Source of the DNA: an uncultured Cellvibrionales bacterium
Lineage (GTDB): Bacteria > Pseudomonadota > Gammaproteobacteria > Pseudomonadales > Cellvibrionaceae
Direction: 5' to 3'
NCBI GenBank assembly: GCA_913020395.1
Contig: CAJWCA010000003.1
Location: 1-40,282 of the forward strand
Length of the DNA stretch: 40,282 nt
Shown here: piece after piece, positions 24,780 through 32,802 of the stretch
Layout: every line of letters starts with the position of its first letter
Position numbering within the stretch: the stretch's first letter is position 1
Translations under genes and position numbers: made by a program
Notes under the pieces: generated by a model
What the model saw: the letters and a program-made list of their open reading frames with translations, nothing else
Database searches by the model: none
Told to the model about the DNA's origin: nothing

Positions 24780-26084
24780 CTAGCTGGCTCGCAAACTGAA
24801 ACCTTCAACATTCATTGTCTGGTTTCGGTCGTTGGTGGTTTGCTCGCTATAACCATTCATCGCGATAAACGAGGCGTTAATGGCTTTCATCGCTGCCATT
24901 GCACACAGATCATTACTGGACAATTGTTTTAAACCCAGGTGATCATTGATGGCAATTTTTGTAGCATTTTCTATCTGGGTAGGACTTCCGCCCAGCGCTT
25001 CACTCAAACCCGCAGCGGCCATCGCACAGGCAATGCCAAGATCGTCAAGCTCTTCGCCTTCTGCGTTAGAATTTATTCTGTTCTGACTTAAAAGACTGCC
25101 AACGGATCCAGCGGTCAACAAAAAATCAATAATCGATTTTTCGCCCGCGCGATTGGTAAAGCGATTAAAATAATGTAATACCGCAGAAACAACTCCGGCA
25201 TGCTCGTTAGTGGGTGCCGACACAATTCTGCCGCCGCGAGCATTTTCTTCTGCCACCGATAGCGCATAAAGATTTACCCAGGCCATTGCATTAATGGGAG
25301 GGGAAATAGAACGTTGCCGCTGGTCTAGTAACAGTTTTTCATGCAAGCCAGGCGCAATTCTTTTTTCGCCAGAATCAGTGTTTAACGCAGGCGTTCCATC
25401 CAACCCCCGCCTAATACAGTCTCGTATAATTTGCCAAACGCCCAGCAAATCTCCGCGCACTTCCTGTTCACTGCGCCAAAAACATTCATTCTCCAGAATC
25501 AACTCTGATACACGGCTGTCTTTTTCTTCTGCCAGCCGGCAGAGTGATTGAATGTTTGTGACGTTATTGGGCAGCGACAAAGGTTGCATGTGTTCGCCCT
25601 CGTCAGCCAACATTGCCACGTCGCGTATTGTGCCGGCAGAGGCCACACAAAATTCCCTCTGGTGCACCGCTTCGTTCGCTTTGTTGTAGGCTGTGAACCG
25701 CAGAGCGATGCTGTGTTCGTCTATCAACTCATGTGGAAAATAGTGAATGTCGGTTGTGATGGAAAATGGTAATACATGTTTTTGAAGCAGTGATAATTTT
25801 CCGCTATCGACAATACCTTTAAGAATTTTGGCCGCACTTTCTGATTCTAATGTTTCAGGTTCTTCACCTGACAGACCCAACAAAACCGCATCGTCTGTTC
25901 GCTGTTCAAAAGCTGTGGCGGCCAGCGTGCCAAACAAATCAATGCTCACTCGAGAGACATGATTTAACACACCACTGTGACGTAATTCGCTGGAAAATCT
26001 ATTGGCCGCTCGCATAGGTCCCACTGTGCAAGCGCTCGAGGGCCCGACACCGATTTGGAACACATTAAATACACTAATTGACAC
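24780..26084 (-). CDS. L-serine dehydratase-like protein lacking the Fe-S cysteines
   Basis: The 434-residue protein aligns along its full length with single-chain iron-sulphur L-serine ammonia-lyases (SdaA), which turn serine into pyruvate. The fold markers remain: the N-terminal MSISVFNVFQIGVGPSS, GIACAMAAAGLSEALGGSPTQIENA at 350-374 in two stretches, and MKAINASFIAM. The chemistry does not: GPSSSHT reads GPSSACT (14-20), the GKGHxTD loop reads AFEQRTD, APTNGAAG reads APTNEHAG (290-297), the EVGCQGEVG Cys is lost near 343-350, the segment with the next two cluster Cys (GLTCDPVGG...PCIERN) is shortened to GLKQLSSNDLC, and the C-terminal Cys is missing. The frame is intact. The start is GTG with GAGAG 7 nt upstream. 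The context predicts serine metabolism, but the activity must differ or be absent. Confidence 0.85.
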   Translation of the reverse strand: MSISVFNVFQIGVGPSSACTVGPMRAANRFSSELRHSGVLNHVSRVSIDLFGTLAATAFEQRTDDAVLLGLSGEEPETLESESAAKILKGIVDSGKLSLLQKHVLPFSITTDIHYFPHELIDEHSIALRFTAYNKANEAVHQREFCVASAGTIRDVAMLADEGEHMQPLSLPNNVTNIQSLCRLAEEKDSRVSELILENECFWRSEQEVRGDLLGVWQIIRDCIRRGLDGTPALNTDSGEKRIAPGLHEKLLLDQRQRSISPPINAMAWVNLYALSVAEENARGGRIVSAPTNEHAGVVSAVLHYFNRFTNRAGEKSIIDFLLTAGSVGSLLSQNRINSNAEGEELDDLGIACAMAAAGLSEALGGSPTQIENATKIAINDHLGLKQLSSNDLCAMAAMKAINASFIAMNGYSEQTTNDRNQTMNVEGFSLRAS

Positions 26085-26205
26085 AATAATCTCTCACAGG
26101 AAGTTGTCATTATGGGGGTAATTGTCGTGAACTCAGGCTGGTTGTGCTTGCTCAAAAACGACCTGTAGTTAACGCGGGCCACCGGAGCAGATTCAGAGGG
26201 CTCGC

Positions 26206-27006
26206 CTAGCGAACGACACCCTCTTCTAACAACAGAGAAAGGATCGCCTGAGCCTGTTCGCGAGCCGGTTTATCTTTGATAACCTGACCGCCAGAGGCTT
26301 GGGATTTGACGGTGGCCGCCTTAAAACGGTCCGCCGCTGTTTTGGCTTTAGCAATTTTCATTCGTTTTGCACGCTTTCGCGCGGGTGCTCGCTGCACGTC
26401 CAGGGCTGCGTCGTGGCTAGGTTCTGCTTGCTCTTGCACTGAGGCCGCAATGGTACACATAGATCCGCGACTGGCCGGACCAAAGGCACTTTGACGCGGG
26501 CCGGCAGCGGCACCGTCAACACTGGCAATAAACGGCAGCGCGACTTTTAGGATACGGCGCTGCCCTCGGGGCAATGCTTGCAAGACCTCTGCCTCACCCC
26601 CTTCAATTTTAACGATATCTGCGATGGAACTGACCATTGGCCACTGCAGCTGCTCTGCCAACTGATAAGGTGTCATCCCAGAGGAGTCACCACTTTCAGC
26701 CCGAACACCGCTCAATACGATATCCGGCATTTTGGTTTTCACGTAATCACCGAGGGTCTCACTCAGGCTCGAGCCGGCACCCTGCTCCAATACCGTCATT
26801 TCCTCCAGACCCATGCCCAGATAACTGCGCAATGCATCATTGTCGGCATTGTCTGCATTGCCAACGTGTAACATCTCCAAGGCGTTGCCCGATAGGCTCA
26901 GACCCAGCTCCACCGCGCGAGCATCCTGATCCGCACGTCGCGCCCTGCCAGACTTGGGGTGCAAACCTACTGATACCAGGGCGATTATCTTCTCATTACT
27001 GGACAT
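26206..27006 (-). CDS. etfB: Electron transfer flavoprotein beta subunit, betaine-cluster type
   Basis: The ETF beta subunit carries electrons with EtfA, here from the dimethylglycine demethylase to the respiratory chain. The first 160 residues follow the adenine nucleotide alpha-hydrolase-like fold (KIIALVSVGLHPKSGRARRADQDARAVELG, and GMTPYQLAEQLQWPMVSSI as the stretch near 130-148). The AMP-binding signature [20 protein letters not shown] of ordinary EtfB is not recognisable. The tail instead holds a Lys/Arg-rich segment (RKRAKRMKIAKAK near residue 208) before the final helix. It has 266 residues. It overlaps etfA by 11 nt. Confidence 0.85.
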   Translation of the reverse strand: MSSNEKIIALVSVGLHPKSGRARRADQDARAVELGLSLSGNALEMLHVGNADNADNDALRSYLGMGLEEMTVLEQGAGSSLSETLGDYVKTKMPDIVLSGVRAESGDSSGMTPYQLAEQLQWPMVSSIADIVKIEGGEAEVLQALPRGQRRILKVALPFIASVDGAAAGPRQSAFGPASRGSMCTIAASVQEQAEPSHDAALDVQRAPARKRAKRMKIAKAKTAADRFKAATVKSQASGGQVIKDKPAREQAQAILSLLLEEGVVR

Positions 27007-28252
27007 CTGCTGACTCCCCCCGGCGGTGCTCTTTCACCAATTCAACTAATTCGTGCAATATTTCCTGGCTGTCACCAATCACACTCAGATCTGCACGTTT
27101 AACCATGTCACAGCCGGCATCCGTATTAATTGCAATGACCTTTTCACACTGACCGATGCCCTGCATGTGCTGAACGGCACCCGATATGCCCAGCGCGACA
27201 TAAACCCGCGCCGTTACCCAGGTGCCCGTGGCGCCCACTTGAGTGGCGCGAGGCATGAAACCATCATCAACCGCTACCCGACTGGCCCCTTCCGTTGCAC
27301 CCAGAACGGCCGCCGCCTCGTGAAATTGCTGCCAATCGTGAATACCATTGCCTGCAGACAAAATAAACTCCGCTTCTCCCAAAGGTATTTTGCTGGGGTC
27401 GACGGCCAACATGCCAGCGTCTTCTATCCGAGGATCAGTAACAACTTGTGATTCAAGTGTTAACGGCAAAACCTCATGACGGGTTTCATCAATGGGGTGT
27501 GCGCACTCCTCGGCTAACAAGATAAATCGGGGTGTTTTGCGACTGAGGTCTTCCCGGCCACCACAGCCACGACTGATAGCGAGATCTTTATCCACTTGCC
27601 AGGCCTGAGTCGCTACGGGTTCGCCCAGTTTTGCCGCCAGGCGGGAACCTAGATCGCGCCCCCCGTAGATGCTATCGGGAAACAGACAATAACGGGCCTG
27701 CCATTGAGACATTACCTTCTGCAGCGCTGCCACTTGCAACTCGGGGCAATAGCTTTGATAGTTCGGCTGATCAAAATGTATCAGTCGATCAACACCTGCC
27801 TTATCAAACGCCTCTTCTTTAGACTCTCCAAAAACCACCGCTAAAACGGCGCCTTTGTCGCTGTGAGCATTAATGAGTTTATGCGCCTGGCCCAACACAT
27901 CTTTGTCGTGTTCGGTCAGCCTGCCACCCACCAGGTCCAATACCGCCATGATATAAAAATCAGGGTTTTCAATTTTTACCAGCGGTAACTGTTCTAGCAC
28001 AGCCTCTTCTGGCCTGACTCTTCTGCCTGCATTGGCAACAAAACTTCCCACTGAAGAGCGATCAATACGCTTGAGGCCCCCTGGTCCGATAAAACCAATT
28101 GAGTGCAGGTTTTTTCGAACCAAACCCGTAGGCCCCCGTTCAACGCAGGGAAAAACAGTGCCCTGTCCGTGCAAAGGGTGAAGCCGGTTGCGCGCAATCC
28201 AGTCTTGCCTCGGATTGCGCCGGAAACCCGTCGACGTTTCTTGAGTGCTCAT
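26996..28252 (-). CDS. etfA: Electron transfer flavoprotein alpha subunit, betaine-cluster type
   Basis: EtfA binds the redox-active FAD. The C-terminal FAD domain (from about residue 285) has ASRVAVDDGFMPRATQVGATG, then VYVALGISGAVQHMQGIG and AINTDAGCDMVKRADLSVIGD, all typical. At 418 residues it is about 100 longer than the usual EtfA. The extra part is an N-terminal basic extension (residues about 1-90, with QDWIARNRLHPLHGQG and GPGGLKRIDRSSVGSFVANAGRRVRP) before the nucleotide-fold domain. Its ATG overlaps the dgcB stop by 4 nt, so DgcB and the ETF are coupled and the ETF is probably dedicated to dimethylglycine oxidation. Confidence 0.9.
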   Translation of the reverse strand: MSTQETSTGFRRNPRQDWIARNRLHPLHGQGTVFPCVERGPTGLVRKNLHSIGFIGPGGLKRIDRSSVGSFVANAGRRVRPEEAVLEQLPLVKIENPDFYIMAVLDLVGGRLTEHDKDVLGQAHKLINAHSDKGAVLAVVFGESKEEAFDKAGVDRLIHFDQPNYQSYCPELQVAALQKVMSQWQARYCLFPDSIYGGRDLGSRLAAKLGEPVATQAWQVDKDLAISRGCGGREDLSRKTPRFILLAEECAHPIDETRHEVLPLTLESQVVTDPRIEDAGMLAVDPSKIPLGEAEFILSAGNGIHDWQQFHEAAAVLGATEGASRVAVDDGFMPRATQVGATGTWVTARVYVALGISGAVQHMQGIGQCEKVIAINTDAGCDMVKRADLSVIGDSQEILHELVELVKEHRRGESADVQ

Positions 28253-30153
28253 GAATGCTGCTCCTCAAGTAATACATCAACAACAATCTCGGCGATATCT
28301 TTGACTTCGGGACGTGGCTCCACAACACCTTCCAACATGGCGGTGCACTGCTGACAGCCAACCGCGAGCAATTCTGCTCCAGTCGCTTTTACGTCTTCCA
28401 TTCTCATGTCGGCGATGCGACGCTCTCCGGGAATATCGGTAATGGGAGCACCACCGCCTCCACCACAACAACGGGAGCGGAAACCAGACCGTTCCATCTC
28501 AGCCAATTCAATACCCAGAGCCTTCAATAGCTCCCGGGGTGAGTCGTATTCACCGTTGTAACGCCCGAGGTAACAGGGGTCGTGATAGGTCACCGTGCCG
28601 CCTTTAAATTCGCCCAGCGCCAAGCGCCCTTCTTTAACCAGCGCGTTGATAAAACTCGTGTGGTGCAATACTTCGTAGTGGCCACCCAAATCCGGGTATT
28701 CATTTTTCAGGCAGTGAAAGGCGTGCGGGTCAGTAGTAACAATTTGTTTAAAAGAATACTGATTCAAAGTCTCAATGTTCTGCTTCGCCAAACGCTGAAA
28801 AGTAGCATCGTCACCCAGACGGCGAGCCACGTCGCCCGAGTCACACTCTTCGTTACCCAGCACCGCAAAATTGACACCCGCCGCTTTCATTACCGAAACA
28901 AACGCGCGCAATATTCTCTGGCTGCGCATGTCAAAAGCCCCATCGCTCACCCAGAACAGAACGTCGGCTTGTTTCACATCTGCCATCAATTGCAAGTTTT
29001 GATCGGCAGCCCAGTTCATTCTGTCGCCCGGATTTGCGCCATTGGGATTGTCTGTGGCTATGAGGTTATCCAGCACTTCGGCACCCTTGTTGGGTGTGCT
29101 GCCTTTCTCCAGAGTGAGATAACGGCGCATGTCGACGATAGCATCCACATGCTCAATCATCATGGGACACTCCTCCACACAGGCGCGACACGTAGTACAA
29201 GACCAGAGTGTCTCGGGGTCGAGTAAACCCTCCGTTATAATTTGATTGCCGCCCCCCTTTGCCTGACCCACATCGCGCCCGGGATAAGGGCTGCCCGCGT
29301 AATGTTCATCGCTGCCTCCCGCAAACCCGACCACCATATCCTGAATCAGTTTTTTGGGGTTGAGTGGTTGGCCTGCCGCAAAGGCCGGACACACGGCTTC
29401 GCAACGACCACACTGAACGCAGGCGTCAAAACCCAGCAGCTGATTCCACTTAAAGTCTGTGGGTTGAGCCACGCCGAGCCGACTGTCATCGAGATTGAGT
29501 AATTTTATGCCTGTTGAGCGCCCGCCGTTAAAACGTTCCGGGCGACGGTGAAAGGCCAGGTGCAGCGCACCGGCGAAGGCGTGTTTCATCGGCCCGCCCC
29601 AGGCCATGCCAAACAGCATTTCCCCAAGCCCCGCTATCACACAAACCAACAACAGAGCAGATAAAAGCCAGCCACCCGCTTCTTTCGGAAGCAGGCCGGC
29701 GGCGGGCAAGGTAATAATAAAAAAGGTAGCAGAGAACACCAGTAAGCTTTTAGGCAGGCGCATCCAGGGGCCCTTCGACAAACGCGCAGGTGGATTGCGC
29801 CTGCGCCCGTAGACAAACAGGGCGCCCACAAACATACACGCCGAAGACGCCAGCAAGGCCCAGCTCAGCCATCGGTTATCTAGCCCACCCAAGTGAACCA
29901 TCAGAATGAAAATCAGCGATGCAACAAAACCACCGGCGGTTGCCACATGGGTTTTGGACATGTAACTATCGCGTTCCACCACGTGGTGAAGGTCGACCAA
30001 GTAACGCTGGGGTATGGCTAACAGACCCCTGAAAAAATCAACCGGCTGCGCCTGTCCACTGCGCCACAACAGGACACGCCGGAGCGCACCCACCAAAGAC
30101 AACACCAGAACAGCCACCAGCAAACCCGGAAGTAATCCGTCGAGATTCATCAT
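28249..30153 (-). CDS. dgcB: Dimethylglycine demethylase, membrane Fe-S subunit DgcB
   Basis: DgcB is the membrane-bound Fe-S partner of DgcA. This 634-residue protein starts with about five hydrophobic helices (residues 5-200, with HHVVERD giving likely haem or quinone-site His). Two [4Fe-4S] ferredoxin motifs follow, CVQCGRCEAVCP and CTTCRACVEECP. The C-terminal half has CCG-type domains like heterodisulphide reductase HdrD (HDPCYLGRYNGEYDSPRELL, then RCCGGGGGAPI and VGCQQCTAMLEG). Such proteins pass electrons from ETF or flavin enzymes to quinone. It starts 29 nt after dgcA. Confidence 0.92.
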   Translation of the reverse strand: MMNLDGLLPGLLVAVLVLSLVGALRRVLLWRSGQAQPVDFFRGLLAIPQRYLVDLHHVVERDSYMSKTHVATAGGFVASLIFILMVHLGGLDNRWLSWALLASSACMFVGALFVYGRRRNPPARLSKGPWMRLPKSLLVFSATFFIITLPAAGLLPKEAGGWLLSALLLVCVIAGLGEMLFGMAWGGPMKHAFAGALHLAFHRRPERFNGGRSTGIKLLNLDDSRLGVAQPTDFKWNQLLGFDACVQCGRCEAVCPAFAAGQPLNPKKLIQDMVVGFAGGSDEHYAGSPYPGRDVGQAKGGGNQIITEGLLDPETLWSCTTCRACVEECPMMIEHVDAIVDMRRYLTLEKGSTPNKGAEVLDNLIATDNPNGANPGDRMNWAADQNLQLMADVKQADVLFWVSDGAFDMRSQRILRAFVSVMKAAGVNFAVLGNEECDSGDVARRLGDDATFQRLAKQNIETLNQYSFKQIVTTDPHAFHCLKNEYPDLGGHYEVLHHTSFINALVKEGRLALGEFKGGTVTYHDPCYLGRYNGEYDSPRELLKALGIELAEMERSGFRSRCCGGGGGAPITDIPGERRIADMRMEDVKATGAELLAVGCQQCTAMLEGVVEPRPEVKDIAEIVVDVLLEEQHS

Positions 30154-30182
30154 TCACTTTCACCTAAACCGCCGACAGAGAC

Positions 30183-32246
30183 TTAAAGGTCTTTACACAG
30201 TCGTAATGCATCGTAAATAGCCGCGTGTGTATTGCGTTGCGACACACCATCACCCAAACGCCACAGCACCATATCATCACTGCCGTCAGTCAAGCTGGGC
30301 TGCACAACGCCGGCAAACAACGCTTCCACATCCACCTGGCCTTTATTGCACGATTCCTGTTTCAGGGCGTAATACAAGGCTTCATCAGGGCGCACACCAT
30401 TTTCAACCACCACCTGATCAACCACTCGTTCTTCCTGTTGACCGGTGTATTCGTTTTCCAGAACGGCAACCAATTTGTCACCTTCGCGGTACACTTTCTC
30501 CAGCAGAAGATCGGAAGACATAATGACTTCTTTCTCATACAGACTGCGGTAATAGGTTGGAAAAGTTGTACCGCCAATACCCGCACCGGGTTTAATATCA
30601 TCGGTAACAATCTCAACCAATGAGCCTTTGGCCGCGAGGTAATCCGCCGCTGACAAACCTGAAAATTCACAAATGGTATCGTAGATCAATACATTTTTGC
30701 CGGGTTCAACCGCGCCGCTAAGAATATCCCAGGTAGAGACCACCAAACCTTCAGCGGCACCCCAGGCTTCGTTCTGCTCCAGGAAGGGCTGCCCCCCCAG
30801 GGCCAAAATGGTGACGTCGGGGCGCAGGTCACGAATGGTATCGGCATCCGCTTCGGTGCCGAGGCGCAGATCAACACCCAGGCGCTCAAGCTCCATTGAG
30901 AACCAACGTGTAATACCTGCAATTTGGTCCCGTTGTGGTGCCTGGGCGGCGAGAGTAATTTGTCCGCCAAGTGCCTCTGCCCGCTCAATTAGCGTAACGT
31001 CGTGCCCGCGTTCTGCGGCCACTCGCGCCGCCTCCATACCGCCGGGGCCTCCACCAACGACCACAACTTTTCGCACAGGGCCTTCAGTCTTTTCAATCAG
31101 GTGAGGCATGTTCTGGTACTCTCGCGACGTGGCCGCGTTCTGAATACACAAGACATCCAAACCCTGGTACTGTCGGTCAATGCAGTAGTTTGCACCCACA
31201 CATTGGCGAATCTGATCGACCTGATCCATTTTAATTTTGGCAATCAAATGCGGATCTGCAATCTGCGCTCGCGTCATTCCCACCAGATCAACATAACCGG
31301 CTTCCAAAATCCGCTGCGCCTGGTTGGGGTCTTTAATGTTTTGGGCATGAATCACAGGCACATCAACAACCGACTTGATTCCCGCCGCCAGGTGAAGAAA
31401 AGGCTCGGGCGGGTAACTCATATTGGGAATCACATTTGCGAGCGTATTGTGTGTATCACAACCGGAACCCACCACGCCAAAAAAGTCCAACAAACCGGTG
31501 TCGTTGTAATACTTGGCGATTTTTTTCATCTCTTCGTGATCGAGGCCATCCGGGTGAAATTCGTCACCACACAGACGCATGCCAACGGCAAAATCCCGCC
31601 CCACTTCTTCGCGCACCGCCTTCAATACTTCCATGCCAAAACGCATGCGGTTTTCAAAGCTGCCACCCCATTCGTCATCCCGTCGGTTGACCCTGGGAGA
31701 CCAGAACTGATCAATCATGTGCTGGTGAACCGCCGACAACTCCACGCCGTCCAAACCGCCGTCTTTAGCCCGGCGAGCGGCCTGGGCAAAATCGGCGATC
31801 ACGCGGTGTATTTCTTCCACCTCGATAGTTTTACAGGTGGCGCGATGAACGGGTTCACGAATGCCAGAAGGGCTCATGAGGTTTGGCCAGTTTTCACCGT
31901 CCCAGCGAGAACGTCGCCCCATGTGGGTAATCTGGATCATGATCTTGCCGCCGTGTTTGTGCACGGCGTCCGCCAAATTCTGGAAGTGCGGAATAATGCG
32001 ATCCGTCGACAGATTCACCGAACTCCACCAGCTTTGCGGACTGTCTATGGAGACCACACTCGAGCCACCACAAATACTCAAACCACATCCACCCTTGGCT
32101 TTTTCTTCGTAATACTTGATATAACGCTCAGTGGTCATGCCGCCGTCAGTGGCATACACTTCTGCGTGGGCAGTACTGACAACACGGTTACGCACTGTCA
32201 GTTGATTGATCGTCAGCGGCTGAAAAATGGCTTCATACTGGGACAT
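30183..32246 (-). CDS. dgcA: Dimethylglycine demethylase, flavin subunit DgcA
   Basis: DgcA oxidatively demethylates dimethylglycine to sarcosine and formaldehyde. The 687-residue protein belongs to the trimethylamine dehydrogenase / 2,4-dienoyl-CoA reductase family. It has an Old Yellow Enzyme-like FMN barrel at residues 1-345, a short Fe-S segment at 349-367, and an ADP/FAD-binding Rossmann part from 390 (VVVVGGGPGGMEAARVA). The barrel active-site loop reads ELSAVHQHMIDQFWSPRVNRRDDEWGG in pieces. The Fe-S segment has C349, C355 and C367, while the position of the second Cys is A352. It starts 11 nt after the V4R gene. Confidence 0.93.
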   Translation of the reverse strand: MSQYEAIFQPLTINQLTVRNRVVSTAHAEVYATDGGMTTERYIKYYEEKAKGGCGLSICGGSSVVSIDSPQSWWSSVNLSTDRIIPHFQNLADAVHKHGGKIMIQITHMGRRSRWDGENWPNLMSPSGIREPVHRATCKTIEVEEIHRVIADFAQAARRAKDGGLDGVELSAVHQHMIDQFWSPRVNRRDDEWGGSFENRMRFGMEVLKAVREEVGRDFAVGMRLCGDEFHPDGLDHEEMKKIAKYYNDTGLLDFFGVVGSGCDTHNTLANVIPNMSYPPEPFLHLAAGIKSVVDVPVIHAQNIKDPNQAQRILEAGYVDLVGMTRAQIADPHLIAKIKMDQVDQIRQCVGANYCIDRQYQGLDVLCIQNAATSREYQNMPHLIEKTEGPVRKVVVVGGGPGGMEAARVAAERGHDVTLIERAEALGGQITLAAQAPQRDQIAGITRWFSMELERLGVDLRLGTEADADTIRDLRPDVTILALGGQPFLEQNEAWGAAEGLVVSTWDILSGAVEPGKNVLIYDTICEFSGLSAADYLAAKGSLVEIVTDDIKPGAGIGGTTFPTYYRSLYEKEVIMSSDLLLEKVYREGDKLVAVLENEYTGQQEERVVDQVVVENGVRPDEALYYALKQESCNKGQVDVEALFAGVVQPSLTDGSDDMVLWRLGDGVSQRNTHAAIYDALRLCKDL

Positions 32247-32257
32247 GGTAATTTCCG

Positions 32258-32800
32258 TCAGCTAGAGGTTTCTAAAGATTTTGCAACTTCGAATGTGCAG
32301 TGATCCTGGTGCCCTTCGCAGGCACACTGGGTTTCATCACACACAACCTTGACCGGGTTGCCCGTATTTTCACCCACCCACTCCATGGCGCCGGCAAACC
32401 AGCCCGCAAACATGTAACACACCCGGCGGCCGGCATCGCGACCGTATTGAGCCACAAATGCCGAATGGTCCAGGCGAATCCGCGCCGTGCCGGCTTCGGG
32501 GTCAATGGCGTCAAGGGAAAACAAACCCCAGCCACGCTGAGACAAACGCAAGAGGTAGTGCTCAAAAACATCCACTCCGCTCAAACCGTGGGTGCTGGCC
32601 TCTTCTTCACACCAGAAGTAGGCAGACTTATAGCCGGCGGCGCCAAGAATATCGCGATACTTCTCTTCACCCAGGGCCTCTTCAACGGCCTTGTGGTTAT
32701 TGACAAAAAAGTGCTGAGGCACATAAATCATGGGCAGGCCATCAGTGCTCCACACGCCCGTTGATTCATGTACTTCGATTGGTAGTTTTGGCGTTCCCAT
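32258..32800 (-). CDS. V4R-domain (4-vinyl reductase-like) protein of the betaine cluster
   Basis: This 180-residue protein is of the type found beside dgcAB in pseudomonads. The C-terminal half is a V4R domain, a small-molecule-binding or metal-binding fold, with a Cys cluster CDETQCACEGHQDHC near residues 153-167. The conserved N-terminus MGTPKLPIEVHESTGVWSTDG is followed by FWCEEEASTHGLSGVDVFEHYL. I chose ATG 32800, which lies 2 nt after the dipeptidase stop with GGGGAG just upstream; an in-frame GTG at 32815 is less likely. It has no known reaction. The location implies a structural, sensing or maturation role in dimethylglycine demethylation. Confidence 0.75.
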   Translation of the reverse strand: MGTPKLPIEVHESTGVWSTDGLPMIYVPQHFFVNNHKAVEEALGEEKYRDILGAAGYKSAYFWCEEEASTHGLSGVDVFEHYLLRLSQRGWGLFSLDAIDPEAGTARIRLDHSAFVAQYGRDAGRRVCYMFAGWFAGAMEWVGENTGNPVKVVCDETQCACEGHQDHCTFEVAKSLETSS

Positions 32801-32802
32801 GT

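Noticed and set aside
24880-24980. Frameshift or sequencing error causing loss of the serine dehydratase cysteines
   Set aside because: Codons read continuously from IENATKIAINDHLGL into the shortened loop and on to AMAAMKAINA, and other motifs far away in the protein are altered too.
31002-32303. A 433-codon open frame on the plus strand opposite dgcA, and a 302-codon one opposite glyA (33870-34778)
   Set aside because: Both are antisense to strongly conserved genes, are rich in His/Arg/Gln residues typical of antisense frames, and show no family motifs or ribosome-binding sites.
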